From: Candidatus Litorirhabdus singularis
GTDB lineage: Bacteria; Pseudomonadota; Gammaproteobacteria; Pseudomonadales; Halieaceae
Assembly (NCBI RefSeq): GCF_026262625.1
Contig: NZ_SHNN01000002.1
Location: 248,001-312,000 of the forward strand
Reading direction: 5' to 3'
Length of the DNA stretch: 64,000 nucleotides
Of the stretch, positions 9,124 through 17,543 are shown piece by piece. Position 1 is the first letter of the stretch, and each line of letters opens with the position of its first letter. The position numbers and the translations under genes were made by a program. Under the pieces are notes generated by a model. The model was not told where the DNA came from. It made no database searches and saw only the letters and a list, made by a program, of their open reading frames with translations.

Positions 9124-10299
9124 ATGTTACCAAGAGATTTCACCGAAGAGCAGATCATGTTTCGTGACGCCTATCGTCAGTTTCTGGCGCAGGAGATTGT
9201 GCCGCATATGGAAGACTGGCGTGAAGCGGGTATCGTAGACCGCAGCGCTTTTCGCAAAGCGGGGGAGGCCGGATTTTTGATGATTTGGCCGGACGAAAAA
9301 TACGGAGGTATTGGCGATAACGATTTTCGATTCGAGCAGATAATCACCGAAGAGACAGCCTATGCGCGTGTTGCTGACTGGTACAACACCCTTCACAGCC
9401 GGCTGGTAGGCCCCTATTTGACCCGTTTTGGCAACGAAGAGCAGTGTGATCGGTTTCTGTCCAAGTGTGTTAGCGGTGAATGTGTGTTGGCAATTGCCAT
9501 GACCGAGCCAGATGCCGGCAGCGATCTGGCAGGTATGCGCACCTCAGCCGTCGAGGCGGATGATCACTGGGTGATTAATGGTCAGAAGACCTATATCTCC
9601 AATGGTATCAATGCGGACCTGGTGATAGTGGCGGCCAAGACTGATCCCGACAATAATCCACACCACATGACTCTGTTTTTGGTTGAGCGTGGTATGGAGG
9701 GTTTCGAGCGCGGCCGTAACTTGAAGAAAATGGGGCTAAAGGCGCAGGATACTGCTGAACTGTTTTTCACCGATCTCAAAGTCCCCAAGCAAAACGTATT
9801 GGGCGAAGTGGGTCACGGCTTCTACTACCTGATGGAAGGGCTGGCCGAAGAGCGGCTGATCGGCGCTGCCGGTTACCTGTCTGCAGCCCAGCTCTCCTAT
9901 GATTTGGCGGCAGAGTACGTCAAGGAACGCAAAGCGTTCGGAAAACCTGTAGCTGCCTTTCAGAATACTCAGTTCAAATTAGCAGAGCTGCGTACCGAGC
10001 TTGATTTGGCACAAACCTACGTAGACCAATGTGTGGCGGCCTTTAATGGTGGAGCGTTGACCGCAGTTGATGCGGCTAAAGCCAAGCTGGTCACCAGTGA
10101 GCTACAGTGCAAGGCGGCAGATATCGGCGTGCAGCTGCATGGCGGCGCAGGTTATATGGATGAATATCCGATTTCGCGGCAGTTTACCGACGCGCGGATT
10201 TCACCCATTTACGCGGGCACCTCAGAAGTCATGAAAATAATTATCAGCCGGGATTGCCTGGGTGACGATTATGCCCCATTCAACACCCGTAATTTTTGA
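9124..10299 (+). CDS. Acyl-CoA dehydrogenase, first gene of the large catabolic cluster
   Basis: 391-residue acyl-CoA dehydrogenase that introduces a 2,3-double bond and passes electrons to ETF. Signatures: AMTEPDAGSDLAGM (about 126-139), ERKAFGKPV, LHGGAGYMDEYP and YAGTSEVMK. The usual medium-chain catalytic glutamate before GTSE is replaced by Ala; a Glu in the segment LAEERLIGAAG sits where isovaleryl- and long-chain-type enzymes carry their base. I chose the ATG at 9124, where homology begins (LPRDFTEEQIMF); an upstream in-frame ATG at 9016 would add 36 residues unlike the family. It leads a run of 23 plus-strand genes with mostly tiny gaps. Confidence 0.93.
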   Translation: MLPRDFTEEQIMFRDAYRQFLAQEIVPHMEDWREAGIVDRSAFRKAGEAGFLMIWPDEKYGGIGDNDFRFEQIITEETAYARVADWYNTLHSRLVGPYLTRFGNEEQCDRFLSKCVSGECVLAIAMTEPDAGSDLAGMRTSAVEADDHWVINGQKTYISNGINADLVIVAAKTDPDNNPHHMTLFLVERGMEGFERGRNLKKMGLKAQDTAELFFTDLKVPKQNVLGEVGHGFYYLMEGLAEERLIGAAGYLSAAQLSYDLAAEYVKERKAFGKPVAAFQNTQFKLAELRTELDLAQTYVDQCVAAFNGGALTAVDAAKAKLVTSELQCKAADIGVQLHGGAGYMDEYPISRQFTDARISPIYAGTSEVMKIIISRDCLGDDYAPFNTRNF

Positions 10300-10335
10300 T
10301 CAACACAACGTTTCATTTAACCGAGGAGAAACATT

Positions 10336-11127
10336 ATGGATTTAAAAGATAAAGTTGCAGTCGTCACTGGTGGGGCTTCCGGCCTCGGTCGTGCCACCGT
10401 TAAGCGTTTCGTGGCCAATGGCGCCAAGTGCGCGATCTTCGATATGAACGAAGAGAAAGGCAATGCGCTGTGTGAAGAGCTGGGCGACAGCGTCATTTTT
10501 TGCAGTGTTAATGTTACCGATGAAGATTCTGTTAAAGCGGGTATCGCCAAGACTCTGGAAGCCTTTGGTGCAATCCACATCAACTGTAACTATGCCGGTA
10601 TTGGCAACGCCAAGCGCACCATGGGTCGTGATGGTCCTTTCCCGCTGGACGATTTCAAACTGGTACTCAACGTCAACCTGATCGGTACTTTCAACGTGCT
10701 GCGCCTGTGTGCTGAGGCCATGTCGACGAATGACGTGGTTACCGCCGACGGCGGTCGTGGCGTTATCATCAACACCGCCTCTGTAGCCGCTTACGAAGGC
10801 CAGATCGGTCAAGCTGCTTACTCTGCTTCCAAAGGTGGCGTTGTGGGTATGACGTTGCCGATTGCGCGTGACCTGTCAGTATTGGGTATTCGTGTAAATA
10901 CTATCGTGCCAGGTCTTATTGCGACGCCCCTGATGATGGGTGGAGCTGAAGAAATGACGCCTGAAATCGCTGAGTTCCTCAAGCCTCTGGGTAGCCAGGT
11001 ACTGTATCCAAAGCGTCTGGGTGTTGCTGACGAGATTGCTCACGTCGCGCAAATGCTGGTTGAGAACGACTACATGAACGGCGAGTGCATCCGTATGGAT
11101 GGCGGTATCCGCATGCAACCCAAGTAA
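10336..11127 (+). CDS. Short-chain dehydrogenase, HSD10 (type II 3-hydroxyacyl-CoA dehydrogenase)-like
   Basis: 263-residue NAD-dependent SDR. Nucleotide-binding glycines are in VTGGASGLGRAT (about 10-21); the catalytic Ser and YxxxK lie in NTASVAAYEGQIGQAAYSASK. The AYEGQIGQAAYSASKGGVVG and LPIARDLS blocks are characteristic of HSD17B10-like enzymes, which oxidise 3-hydroxyacyl-CoA and especially 3-hydroxy-2-methylacyl-CoA. The usual NNAG is altered to NCNYAGIG. A strong ribosome site (GAGGAG) precedes the ATG. Placement between an acyl-CoA dehydrogenase and an alpha-methylacyl-CoA racemase fits degradation of methyl-branched acyl-CoA. Confidence 0.92.
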   Translation: MDLKDKVAVVTGGASGLGRATVKRFVANGAKCAIFDMNEEKGNALCEELGDSVIFCSVNVTDEDSVKAGIAKTLEAFGAIHINCNYAGIGNAKRTMGRDGPFPLDDFKLVLNVNLIGTFNVLRLCAEAMSTNDVVTADGGRGVIINTASVAAYEGQIGQAAYSASKGGVVGMTLPIARDLSVLGIRVNTIVPGLIATPLMMGGAEEMTPEIAEFLKPLGSQVLYPKRLGVADEIAHVAQMLVENDYMNGECIRMDGGIRMQPK

Positions 11128-11165
11128 GTCACAGCAACTGTCAGGACCAACACGAGGAGAACGGT

Positions 11166-12299
11166 ATGGGCCCACTAAACGGCTATACAATTATTGAACT
11201 GGCCGGTATTGGGCCCGCACCAATGGCGGGAATGATTCTCGCTGATATGGGCGCTGAGGTGATTCGAATTGAACGCGCCGGCGCCTATGATCCCCGAATT
11301 TCCAAAGATGTTAGTTTCCGCGGCAAAAAATCGCTGGTGGTCAATCTGAAGGATCCACAGGGTGTGGAAGTCCTGTTACGCATGATAGAAAACGCGGATT
11401 GCCTGATTGACCCTTACCGTCCAGGCGTCTGTGAAAAGCTCGGTATTGGTCCAGATGTATGTCTGAAGCGCAACCCCAAGCTGGTCTTCGGACGTATGAC
11501 AGGTTGGGGGCAGGAAGGCCCGCTGGCAAATGCAGCCGGTCACGACATCAATTACATTTCGCTAACCGGAGCACTCTATGCGACCGGTCGCAGCGGACAG
11601 AAGCCGGTGCCCCCGCTGAATCTGGTGGGTGATATGGGCGGCGGCGGAATGCTGTTGGTGAACGGAATTTTGGCGGCTCTACTCGAAAGTCACAATTCTG
11701 GCCAGGGACAAGTTATCGATGCCGCTATGGTTGATGGTGCTGCCCAGCTGATGTGGATGTTTCACGGTTTCCAGGCTGCCGGAGGCTGGGATGAAACTCA
11801 GCGTGAGTCGAATATGCTCGATGGTGCCATGCATTTTTATGACACCTATGAGTGCTCAGATGGCGAATACGTCTCGCTGGGCTCTATCGAACCCCAGTTC
11901 TATGCGCTGTTGATGGAAAAGGCGGGCCTGGATATAGAAGTCTTTGGCAATCAACATGATCGCTCGAAGCTGGCTGAAATGAAGGCTGCTTTGACGGAAG
12001 TCATGAAGACGAAAACTCAGGCGCAATGGTGTGAAATCATGGAAGGCACGGATGTCTGTTTCGCTCCTGTGCTCAACTTTATGGACGCGCCACAGCACCC
12101 TGCCAATGTCGCCAGAAATACTTATATTGAAGTCGATGGGGTCACGCAGCCGGCACCGGCTCCGCGCTTCAGTCGAACGCCGGCTGCCGTGCAGCACGGT
12201 GCCCATGGAGTGGGTGAAGATACCGATGAGGCATTGGCTGATATGGGCTTTGCAGAGCAGGAAATAGCGGCTCTACGCGACAGCGGAGCGATTGGATAA
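11166..12299 (+). CDS. Alpha-methylacyl-CoA racemase (class III CoA-transferase fold)
   Basis: 377-residue CaiB/BaiF-fold enzyme. Catalytic residues of the Mycobacterium racemase MCR (His126, Asp156, Glu241) are matched at His126 in AAGHDINY, Asp156 in LVGDMGGGGM and Glu242 in SIEPQFY, which argues for 2-methylacyl-CoA epimerisation rather than CoA transfer. N-terminal motif ELAGIGPAPMAGMILADMGAE is family-typical. The ATG at 11166 follows GAGGAG; an upstream in-frame start overlapping the SDR gene is less likely. In beta-oxidation of 2-methyl-branched chains such a racemase turns the R-epimer into the S-form accepted by the dehydrogenase. Confidence 0.93.
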   Translation: MGPLNGYTIIELAGIGPAPMAGMILADMGAEVIRIERAGAYDPRISKDVSFRGKKSLVVNLKDPQGVEVLLRMIENADCLIDPYRPGVCEKLGIGPDVCLKRNPKLVFGRMTGWGQEGPLANAAGHDINYISLTGALYATGRSGQKPVPPLNLVGDMGGGGMLLVNGILAALLESHNSGQGQVIDAAMVDGAAQLMWMFHGFQAAGGWDETQRESNMLDGAMHFYDTYECSDGEYVSLGSIEPQFYALLMEKAGLDIEVFGNQHDRSKLAEMKAALTEVMKTKTQAQWCEIMEGTDVCFAPVLNFMDAPQHPANVARNTYIEVDGVTQPAPAPRFSRTPAAVQHGAHGVGEDTDEALADMGFAEQEIAALRDSGAIG

Positions 12300-12311
12300 C
12301 GCAATCTGAGG

Positions 12312-12351
12312 CGCCGCCAGGGCCGACTCCTGAACTGTGTTGGCCGCGGCG
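12312..12351 (+). other. Inter-cistronic hairpin after the racemase gene
   Basis: Stem built from CGCCGC pairing with GCGGCG and GGCC with GGCC, with a CAG bulge and a 17-base loop. No T-run follows, so it looks like a transcript-stabilising or attenuating structure inside the operon rather than a full terminator. Confidence 0.4.
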
Positions 12352-12391
12352 ACTTGTCGATACCACTCAATAAAACTTAAGGGACGTAGAG

Positions 12392-13174
12392 ATGAGCGAA
12401 TTCAAGGCAATGAAGATCGAATACGATGGGCCGGTTGCTATCGTTAGTTTTAACCGTCCCGATATGCTCAATGCAATCGATGGCAGCATTCGCGGTGAGT
12501 TTCTGGCCGTCGCCAATCAGGTAAATAATGACGACGCTATCCGGGTGGTAATCTTGACCGGTGAGGGTCGTTGTTTTTGTGCCGGCGCTGACTTGGCTGA
12601 GAAAGTTCCGGCAGGGCTCGGCGCTGAAGATATGCTTAATCAGCAGTACAAGCCTGCACTGATGGCCATTACTAATGCCCCCAAGCCCTGGATTAGCGCA
12701 GTCCGTGGTGCTGCGGCAGGTGTTGGTAGTGCCTTTGCCATGAATTGCGACCTGACTGTGATGGCCGAAGACGGCTACATTTTTCAGGCCTTTGCAGCCA
12801 TTGGCCTGATCCCCGATGGTGGTGCGACCTGGCACTTGGCGCGCACCGTAGGGCGTAAAAAAGCCTTTGAGCTGATTGCTGGTGGCGAGAAATTGCGGGC
12901 CGAAGACTGCTTGCAGTTAGGTCTGTGTAATCGGGTTGTGCCGGGGCAGGAACTGATGTCCGCTACTATCGCCTGGGCCCATGAACTGGCGGCGAAGGCG
13001 CCGTTGTCGCTGCGCTATGCGAAAGAATCTTTGAACGCAGCCATGGAAATCAACGTCGCCGATGTTATTTCCAACGAGGCTCGCTTGCAGGCCAAGTGTA
13101 TCGCCAGTGAAGACGCCGGCGAGGGCGCTCTGGCTTTCTTACAAAAACGCCCCGCAGAATTCAAAGGACGCTAG
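12392..13174 (+). CDS. Crotonase-family enzyme, PaaG-like isomerase type
   Basis: 260-residue crotonase. The oxyanion motif CFCAGADLAEKV is present near residue 63, but the positions of the two hydratase glutamates are Ala/Ser (GVGSAFAMNCD) and Ala (FQAFAAIG). Instead an Asp appears in GLIPDGGATWHLAR, the arrangement seen in enoyl-CoA isomerases and PaaG. It may shift a double bond or isomerise a ring substrate rather than hydrate. Start ATG follows AAGGGACGTAGAG. Two bases separate its stop from the next crotonase gene. Exact reaction unknown; ordinary hydration is less likely. Confidence 0.88.
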   Translation: MSEFKAMKIEYDGPVAIVSFNRPDMLNAIDGSIRGEFLAVANQVNNDDAIRVVILTGEGRCFCAGADLAEKVPAGLGAEDMLNQQYKPALMAITNAPKPWISAVRGAAAGVGSAFAMNCDLTVMAEDGYIFQAFAAIGLIPDGGATWHLARTVGRKKAFELIAGGEKLRAEDCLQLGLCNRVVPGQELMSATIAWAHELAAKAPLSLRYAKESLNAAMEINVADVISNEARLQAKCIASEDAGEGALAFLQKRPAEFKGR

Positions 13175-13176
13175 TT

Positions 13177-13956
13177 GTGACTGACCCCATATTGTTGTTG
13201 GAGAAAAATGGCGCAGTAGCGACTGTTACGCTCAATCGCCCCGATCAAATGAATGCGCTGTCGCCGGAATTACTCAGCGAATTGTGCAATGTCTTCAAAG
13301 ATCTACAAACCGATAGAAGCATACTTGCCGCCGTTCTCACAGGTAATGGCCGTGCGTTCTGTGCTGGTCTTGATCTGAAAGCGATGGCTACTCATCCAGG
13401 TGGGCTGGATGCGTTTGCGATTCATGGAGAAAATGACGTGGCGCGCGCCATGGCAGATTTTGATCGTCCCATAATCGTTGGCGTAAACGGAGTCGCCGCT
13501 ACTGGCGGATTTGAGTTGGCCCTGATGGGCGACATCCTCATTTGTGGCGATAGCGCGCGTTTTGCTGATACACACTGCCGGGTTGGTCTCGCACCGGGCT
13601 GGGGTTTGTCGCAAAAGCTGTCGCGTATGATTGGGCCGAGTCGGGCCAAGGAAGCGCACTTTACCGGCAATTTTATCAGCGCCCAGCAGGCCGCTGACTG
13701 GGGCATGGTGAGTCGCGTAGTTGCAGATGAGCAGCTTGGCGCAGAGTGTCAGAAGGTCGCAGAAGACATCGCCTCTTGCGTGCCTGCTACGGTTAAGGTT
13801 TACAAGAAACTGGTTGATGATGGTTTCGACTCCACTCTGGGAGCGGGCATGGAGATGGAGAAACTGGTGATGGCTCACGCCAACAAAGGCGTTAGCGGTG
13901 ACACTATTGGTCAGCGCCGCAAAGGCGTACAGGAAAGAGGGAAGTCACAAGTATGA
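13177..13956 (+). CDS. Enoyl-CoA hydratase/isomerase family protein, GTG start
   Basis: 259-residue crotonase with GRAFCAGLDLKAM near residue 60. The first catalytic Glu position is kept (TGGFELALMGD) while the second is Thr/His (ADTHCRVGLAPGWG), a pattern of many EchA paralogues of uncertain activity. Starts with GTG immediately downstream of the previous crotonase; no ATG in frame would keep the conserved N-terminus. Its final codons overlap the flavin oxidoreductase start by 4 bp. The pair of consecutive, differently equipped crotonases suggests distinct successive steps. Confidence 0.89.
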   Translation: MTDPILLLEKNGAVATVTLNRPDQMNALSPELLSELCNVFKDLQTDRSILAAVLTGNGRAFCAGLDLKAMATHPGGLDAFAIHGENDVARAMADFDRPIIVGVNGVAATGGFELALMGDILICGDSARFADTHCRVGLAPGWGLSQKLSRMIGPSRAKEAHFTGNFISAQQAADWGMVSRVVADEQLGAECQKVAEDIASCVPATVKVYKKLVDDGFDSTLGAGMEMEKLVMAHANKGVSGDTIGQRRKGVQERGKSQV

Positions 13957-14951
13957 GTTTACCCAAGCGCACAGCATTATCCTTGCCGGCCCCGACCGGA
14001 ACCGTTGCCGACACTATTGCACTGGCCCAGCAAGCGGAGGCCCTGGGTTATGACGATGTCTGGTTGGCCGATGCCGGTGGATTGGATGCACTAACACTGG
14101 TGCCGATCATTCTTGCCAATACGCAGAAGTTGCGCGTCGGTATCGCGGTAGTCCCTGCCTATACACGCACTCCAGGCGTGTTGGCGTCCACCTTTTCTGT
14201 TATTTGCCAGAACTGGCCGGGACGTTTTATACCCGGATTGGGAACCTCCAGTCACACTATTATTGAGAATTGGCACGGGCTGAAGCTGGAAAAGCCACTG
14301 ACCCGCATGACTGAAACAGTGGCATTGCTGCGCACGATGTTGGCCGGCGAAAAAACTGCGTTTGAAGGAGAGACGCTTACCAGTAAGGGTTACCGTCAGT
14401 TACCGGTAGAGAATGTGCCTATCTATCTGGCTGCGTTGCGACCCAAGATGGTAGAGCGCGCTGCCGAAATCGGTGACGGCGTTATCCTGAATTTGTTTCC
14501 GCGCGCCGCGCTCCCAAGGATTATGGAGCACGTTGCCATTGGCGCGGAGCGTGCAGGCAAGCAGGCGGAAGATGTGGAGATCGTGTGTCGGCACATGATG
14601 GTGGTGACTGATGATAAAGATGCCGGGCGCGCAGCGTTCCGCGGTGCTTTTGCCAGCTACTACTCTACGCCTGTCTACAACAAATTTCTGGCCTGGGCCG
14701 GCTATGAAGATGCGGCTCAAGAGATACGTGAAGGCTGGGCTGCGAAGGACCGGGAGCGCACGGCAGCGGCGCTCCCTGATTCTTTGGTGGACGAGATTGG
14801 CCTGATTGGTAACGAGGCAGAATGCCAGCAATTGATTCGCGAATACGCGGCCGGCGGTATCCATACTAATATCGTTTCCTGTATTTACCCGACACCGGAG
14901 ATATTTCCAGCCACGGTTAATGTACTCGCTGCCGATCGTTTCAGTTTTTGA
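13953..14951 (+). CDS. Luciferase-like (LLM) flavin-dependent oxidoreductase
   Basis: 332-residue TIM-barrel flavin oxidoreductase of the bacterial luciferase/F420-reductase superfamily. Typical features are GTVADTIALAQQAEALGYDDVWLAD at the N-terminus (first strand and helix), RVGIAVVPAYTRTP, PGLGTSSH and PIYLAALRPKMVERAAEIGDGV. The cofactor (FMNH2 or F420) cannot be told by eye; Gammaproteobacteria usually lack F420, so FMN is more likely. It may oxygenate or reduce the pathway substrate. Translationally coupled on both sides: ATGA overlap upstream and a TTGA overlap with the Nudix gene downstream. Confidence 0.88.
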   Translation: MSLPKRTALSLPAPTGTVADTIALAQQAEALGYDDVWLADAGGLDALTLVPIILANTQKLRVGIAVVPAYTRTPGVLASTFSVICQNWPGRFIPGLGTSSHTIIENWHGLKLEKPLTRMTETVALLRTMLAGEKTAFEGETLTSKGYRQLPVENVPIYLAALRPKMVERAAEIGDGVILNLFPRAALPRIMEHVAIGAERAGKQAEDVEIVCRHMMVVTDDKDAGRAAFRGAFASYYSTPVYNKFLAWAGYEDAAQEIREGWAAKDRERTAAALPDSLVDEIGLIGNEAECQQLIREYAAGGIHTNIVSCIYPTPEIFPATVNVLAADRFSF

Positions 14952-15643
14952 CCGGTACTGATGCTGTGGCGGTGTCGGCGCAGGGCGAGCAGTCGCGGAG
15001 TTTGCGTCCGCGCGACGCGGCTACCCTTATCGTGGTACGCGACCAGCGTGAGATACTGGTCGGCGTGCGGAGTGCAGGACATGTCTTTATGCCTCACCTG
15101 TACGTGTTCCCCGGTGGCAGAGTAGACGCCGGTGATGCTCGGGTGCCCAGTCCGGTCCAGCTACGCGCGCCTGAACTGAATAAATTGACGAAAACCCTCA
15201 GTCCGGCCCGAGCGCGAGCATTGGCGATGACTGCGGTGCGTGAGACCTACGAAGAAACCGGTCTGATTTTAGGGCGTCCTACGAAGCAGCCGCCGAGCAC
15301 CAGCTCCCCACATTGGCAGCCCTTTTTTGAGACTGGACATGTGGCAGCACTGGATCGCTTACGCTATGTGGCGCGCGCGATTACGCCGCCGAATCCTCTG
15401 CGACGTTATGACGCCAGGTTCTTTCTTGCAGACGCCAAACACTGTTCCGGACAACTGCGAGGCAATGGCGAACTTGAGGATCTGCGCTGGGTCACGTTAA
15501 AGCAGGCCGCACGGCTGGAGCTTTCGCCTGTAACCGAGCTGGTGCTGGAACTGTTGGGGAATAAGCTGCTACAGGGCCGCAGTTCGAGCCGAGTTCCCTT
15601 GTACTGGTCACGTTTTGGCCGCGAGCGAATCGATTACGAATAG
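14948..15643 (+). CDS. NUDT19-like Nudix hydrolase, putative CoA/acyl-CoA diphosphatase
   Basis: 231-residue Nudix protein. The Nudix box is split: GGRVDAGD (about residues 56-63) is separated from AVRETYEETGL (about 96-106) by roughly 27 extra residues. An interrupted box together with the lead-in FMPHLYVFPGG is the hallmark of NUDT19/RP2p, a peroxisomal CoA diphosphatase that cuts CoA or acyl-CoA to 3',5'-ADP and phosphopantetheine. The TTG start overlaps the upstream stop as TTGA; no ATG lies before the conserved region. In an acyl-CoA operon it could recycle dead-end CoA esters. Function is inferred. Confidence 0.85.
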   Translation: MTGTDAVAVSAQGEQSRSLRPRDAATLIVVRDQREILVGVRSAGHVFMPHLYVFPGGRVDAGDARVPSPVQLRAPELNKLTKTLSPARARALAMTAVRETYEETGLILGRPTKQPPSTSSPHWQPFFETGHVAALDRLRYVARAITPPNPLRRYDARFFLADAKHCSGQLRGNGELEDLRWVTLKQAARLELSPVTELVLELLGNKLLQGRSSSRVPLYWSRFGRERIDYE

Positions 15644-15661
15644 TTGATACAGGAGAATGCC

Positions 15662-16459
15662 ATGAATGATTTCACCTCGTTGGTTCTGGAGCGCCGCGGC
15701 GCCGTGGATTGGTTGACCCTGAACCGCCCCGATGCATTGAACACCTTGAGTATGGCTATGGTCGATGAACTGGAGGCTTATTTCAGTTCACTCTGTGATG
15801 ACCATAGTGTTCGCATTGTGGTGCTGAGAGCAAACGGCCGCGCGTTCTGCGCCGGTGCTGACCTCAGCGGTGAGGGGTTTGACGGTGTCTATAACGGCAC
15901 TTCGGTGTATGCCATGCAGAAACGTATTGGCAACATCTACCGGGCTATGCGCCGTTGTCCGCAGCCGATTATTGCGCTCGTCCATGGCGCAGCCTGCGGC
16001 GGCGGATTCAGTTTGGCGCTGGCCTCAGATATTCGGATAGCGGGAGAGTCAGCGAAGATGAACGCGGCCTATATTCGCGCCGGATTCAGTGCCTGCGATA
16101 TGGGTTGCAGTTATTTTCTGCCGCGTATGGTCGGAGCTTCAGTTGCTTCCGAGCTGATGATGACCGGACGTTTTATTCATGCTGAGCGTGCACTCAGGGT
16201 GAACCTGGTGTCTGAGGTTGTCCCCGATGCTGAGCTAGCGAGTGCTGCGCAACCCTATATAGACGAGATGCTGCGCACTACACCTATGGGTTTGCGTCTT
16301 ACCAAGGAAGGTATTAATCAGAATCTGGATGCGCAGAGTCTTGAGGCGGCCATGGCGCTTGAAGACCGGCAGCAGTCTTTGGCAGCATTGAGCACCGATT
16401 GTCGTGAAGCTCAGGCGGCGTTTTTCGAAAAAAGAGAGCCGGTCTACGTTGATGGATGA
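15662..16459 (+). CDS. Crotonase-family protein lacking both hydratase glutamates
   Basis: 265-residue crotonase with RAFCAGADLSGEGF near residue 62. The two classical Glu positions are Ser (GGGFSLALASD) and Ala (NAAYIRAGFS), followed by the subfamily motif ACDMGCSYFLPRMVG. Proteins with this motif are commonly called enoyl-CoA hydratases but their chemistry is not certain. I use the ATG at 15662 because AGGAG lies just before it; the TTG at 15644 would place the ribosome site inside the gene. Its end overlaps the nitronate monooxygenase start by 8 bp. Confidence 0.88.
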   Translation: MNDFTSLVLERRGAVDWLTLNRPDALNTLSMAMVDELEAYFSSLCDDHSVRIVVLRANGRAFCAGADLSGEGFDGVYNGTSVYAMQKRIGNIYRAMRRCPQPIIALVHGAACGGGFSLALASDIRIAGESAKMNAAYIRAGFSACDMGCSYFLPRMVGASVASELMMTGRFIHAERALRVNLVSEVVPDAELASAAQPYIDEMLRTTPMGLRLTKEGINQNLDAQSLEAAMALEDRQQSLAALSTDCREAQAAFFEKREPVYVDG

Positions 16460-17543
16460 TTTTTTGCCAAAGTCGCTGGCGCAGACACTGGGTATCGTCC
16501 ACCCGCTGTTACAGGCGCCTATGGCGGGTGCGTCCAACCCCGATCTGGTCGCTGCCGTGAGTAATGCCGGCGGGCTGGGCGGGTTAGGTGCTGCGGGCAT
16601 GTCACCCGAGCAGCTGAGCGTTACTGTACGCGATATACACGAGCGCACTGATGCACCATTTAACGTTAATCTGTTTCATCAGTCGACGGAAGCATACGAC
16701 ACAGCCGCATTGCCGGACCGGTTACTGGCGCAGCAGCTACAAGATTATCATGATGAATATGGGTTGGGTGCAGTGCCTGAACCTGTACCCTTGTTTGGGC
16801 CTGCTGCGGAGCAGTTGCAGGTATTGCTTGAGGCTGGTGTGCCGGTGATAAGCTTTCATTTTGGCGTGGACACAGCAACCGTAGCGACCATCCATGCTGC
16901 CGGAGCAAAAGTGTTATGCACTGCCACCACTTTGGCTGAAGCATTACAGCTGCAAGCGGCCGGGGTAGATGCAGTGATAGCCCAAGGCTCAGAGGCTGGT
17001 GGACATCGGGGTACCTTTGACGGTGATTATCAGGCGGGTTTGATAGGATCCATGGCGTTGGTGCCGAGGCTGGTAGATGCGCTTGAAGTGCCAGTGATTG
17101 CCGCTGGCGGCATCATGGACGCGCGTGGCATGGTAGCCAGCTTCGCGCTGGGCGCCGCCGCCGTGCAAATGGGCACAGCTTTTCTTGGCTGTCCAGAGAC
17201 CGCGCTGGCGCAACCATGGGACGCGGCGCTGAACGCGGCAGAGGCTGATGATACTTGTGTCACTTCAACCCTGTCGGGAAAGCCCGCCCGTGGAATTCGC
17301 AATCGTTATATCAATGATTTAGAGCGTGCCGACACACCCTTGCTACCGTACCCGGCTCAGTACGCCGTATCACGTGTATTGCGCCAAAGTACTGTCCGCG
17401 CTGGCTCTGCTGATTTTATGGCAATGTGGGCGGGTCAGGGGGTAGGGCTCTACAGTAACCTGCCGGCGGCAGAGCGGGTTGAGCAGTTGATAGACGAAGC
17501 CAATACGCTGATACGGCAATTGAGTGAACCGCGTGGCAGGTGA
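16452..17543 (+). CDS. Nitronate monooxygenase family (2-nitropropane dioxygenase-like)
   Basis: 363-residue FMN TIM-barrel protein. N-terminal HPLLQAPMAGASNPDLVAAV and the class I motif QGSEAGGHRGTF with the catalytic His are present, followed by AAGGIMDARGM and QMGTAFLGCPE for FMN phosphate binding. Class I enzymes oxidise alkyl nitronates such as propionate-3-nitronate, releasing nitrite or nitrate; some relatives act as enoyl reductases (FabK), so the substrate is open. The ATG inside the end of the crotonase gene is where homology begins; an upstream ATG at 16404 only adds residues read from the crotonase C-terminus. The next gene encodes a nitrobindin-like heme protein. Confidence 0.88.
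   Translation: MDDFLPKSLAQTLGIVHPLLQAPMAGASNPDLVAAVSNAGGLGGLGAAGMSPEQLSVTVRDIHERTDAPFNVNLFHQSTEAYDTAALPDRLLAQQLQDYHDEYGLGAVPEPVPLFGPAAEQLQVLLEAGVPVISFHFGVDTATVATIHAAGAKVLCTATTLAEALQLQAAGVDAVIAQGSEAGGHRGTFDGDYQAGLIGSMALVPRLVDALEVPVIAAGGIMDARGMVASFALGAAAVQMGTAFLGCPETALAQPWDAALNAAEADDTCVTSTLSGKPARGIRNRYINDLERADTPLLPYPAQYAVSRVLRQSTVRAGSADFMAMWAGQGVGLYSNLPAAERVEQLIDEANTLIRQLSEPRGR

Noticed and set aside
13953-14951. F420-dependent enzyme call for the LLM oxidoreductase
   Set aside because: No F420 biosynthesis gene is visible and most Gammaproteobacteria lack it; cofactor left open.
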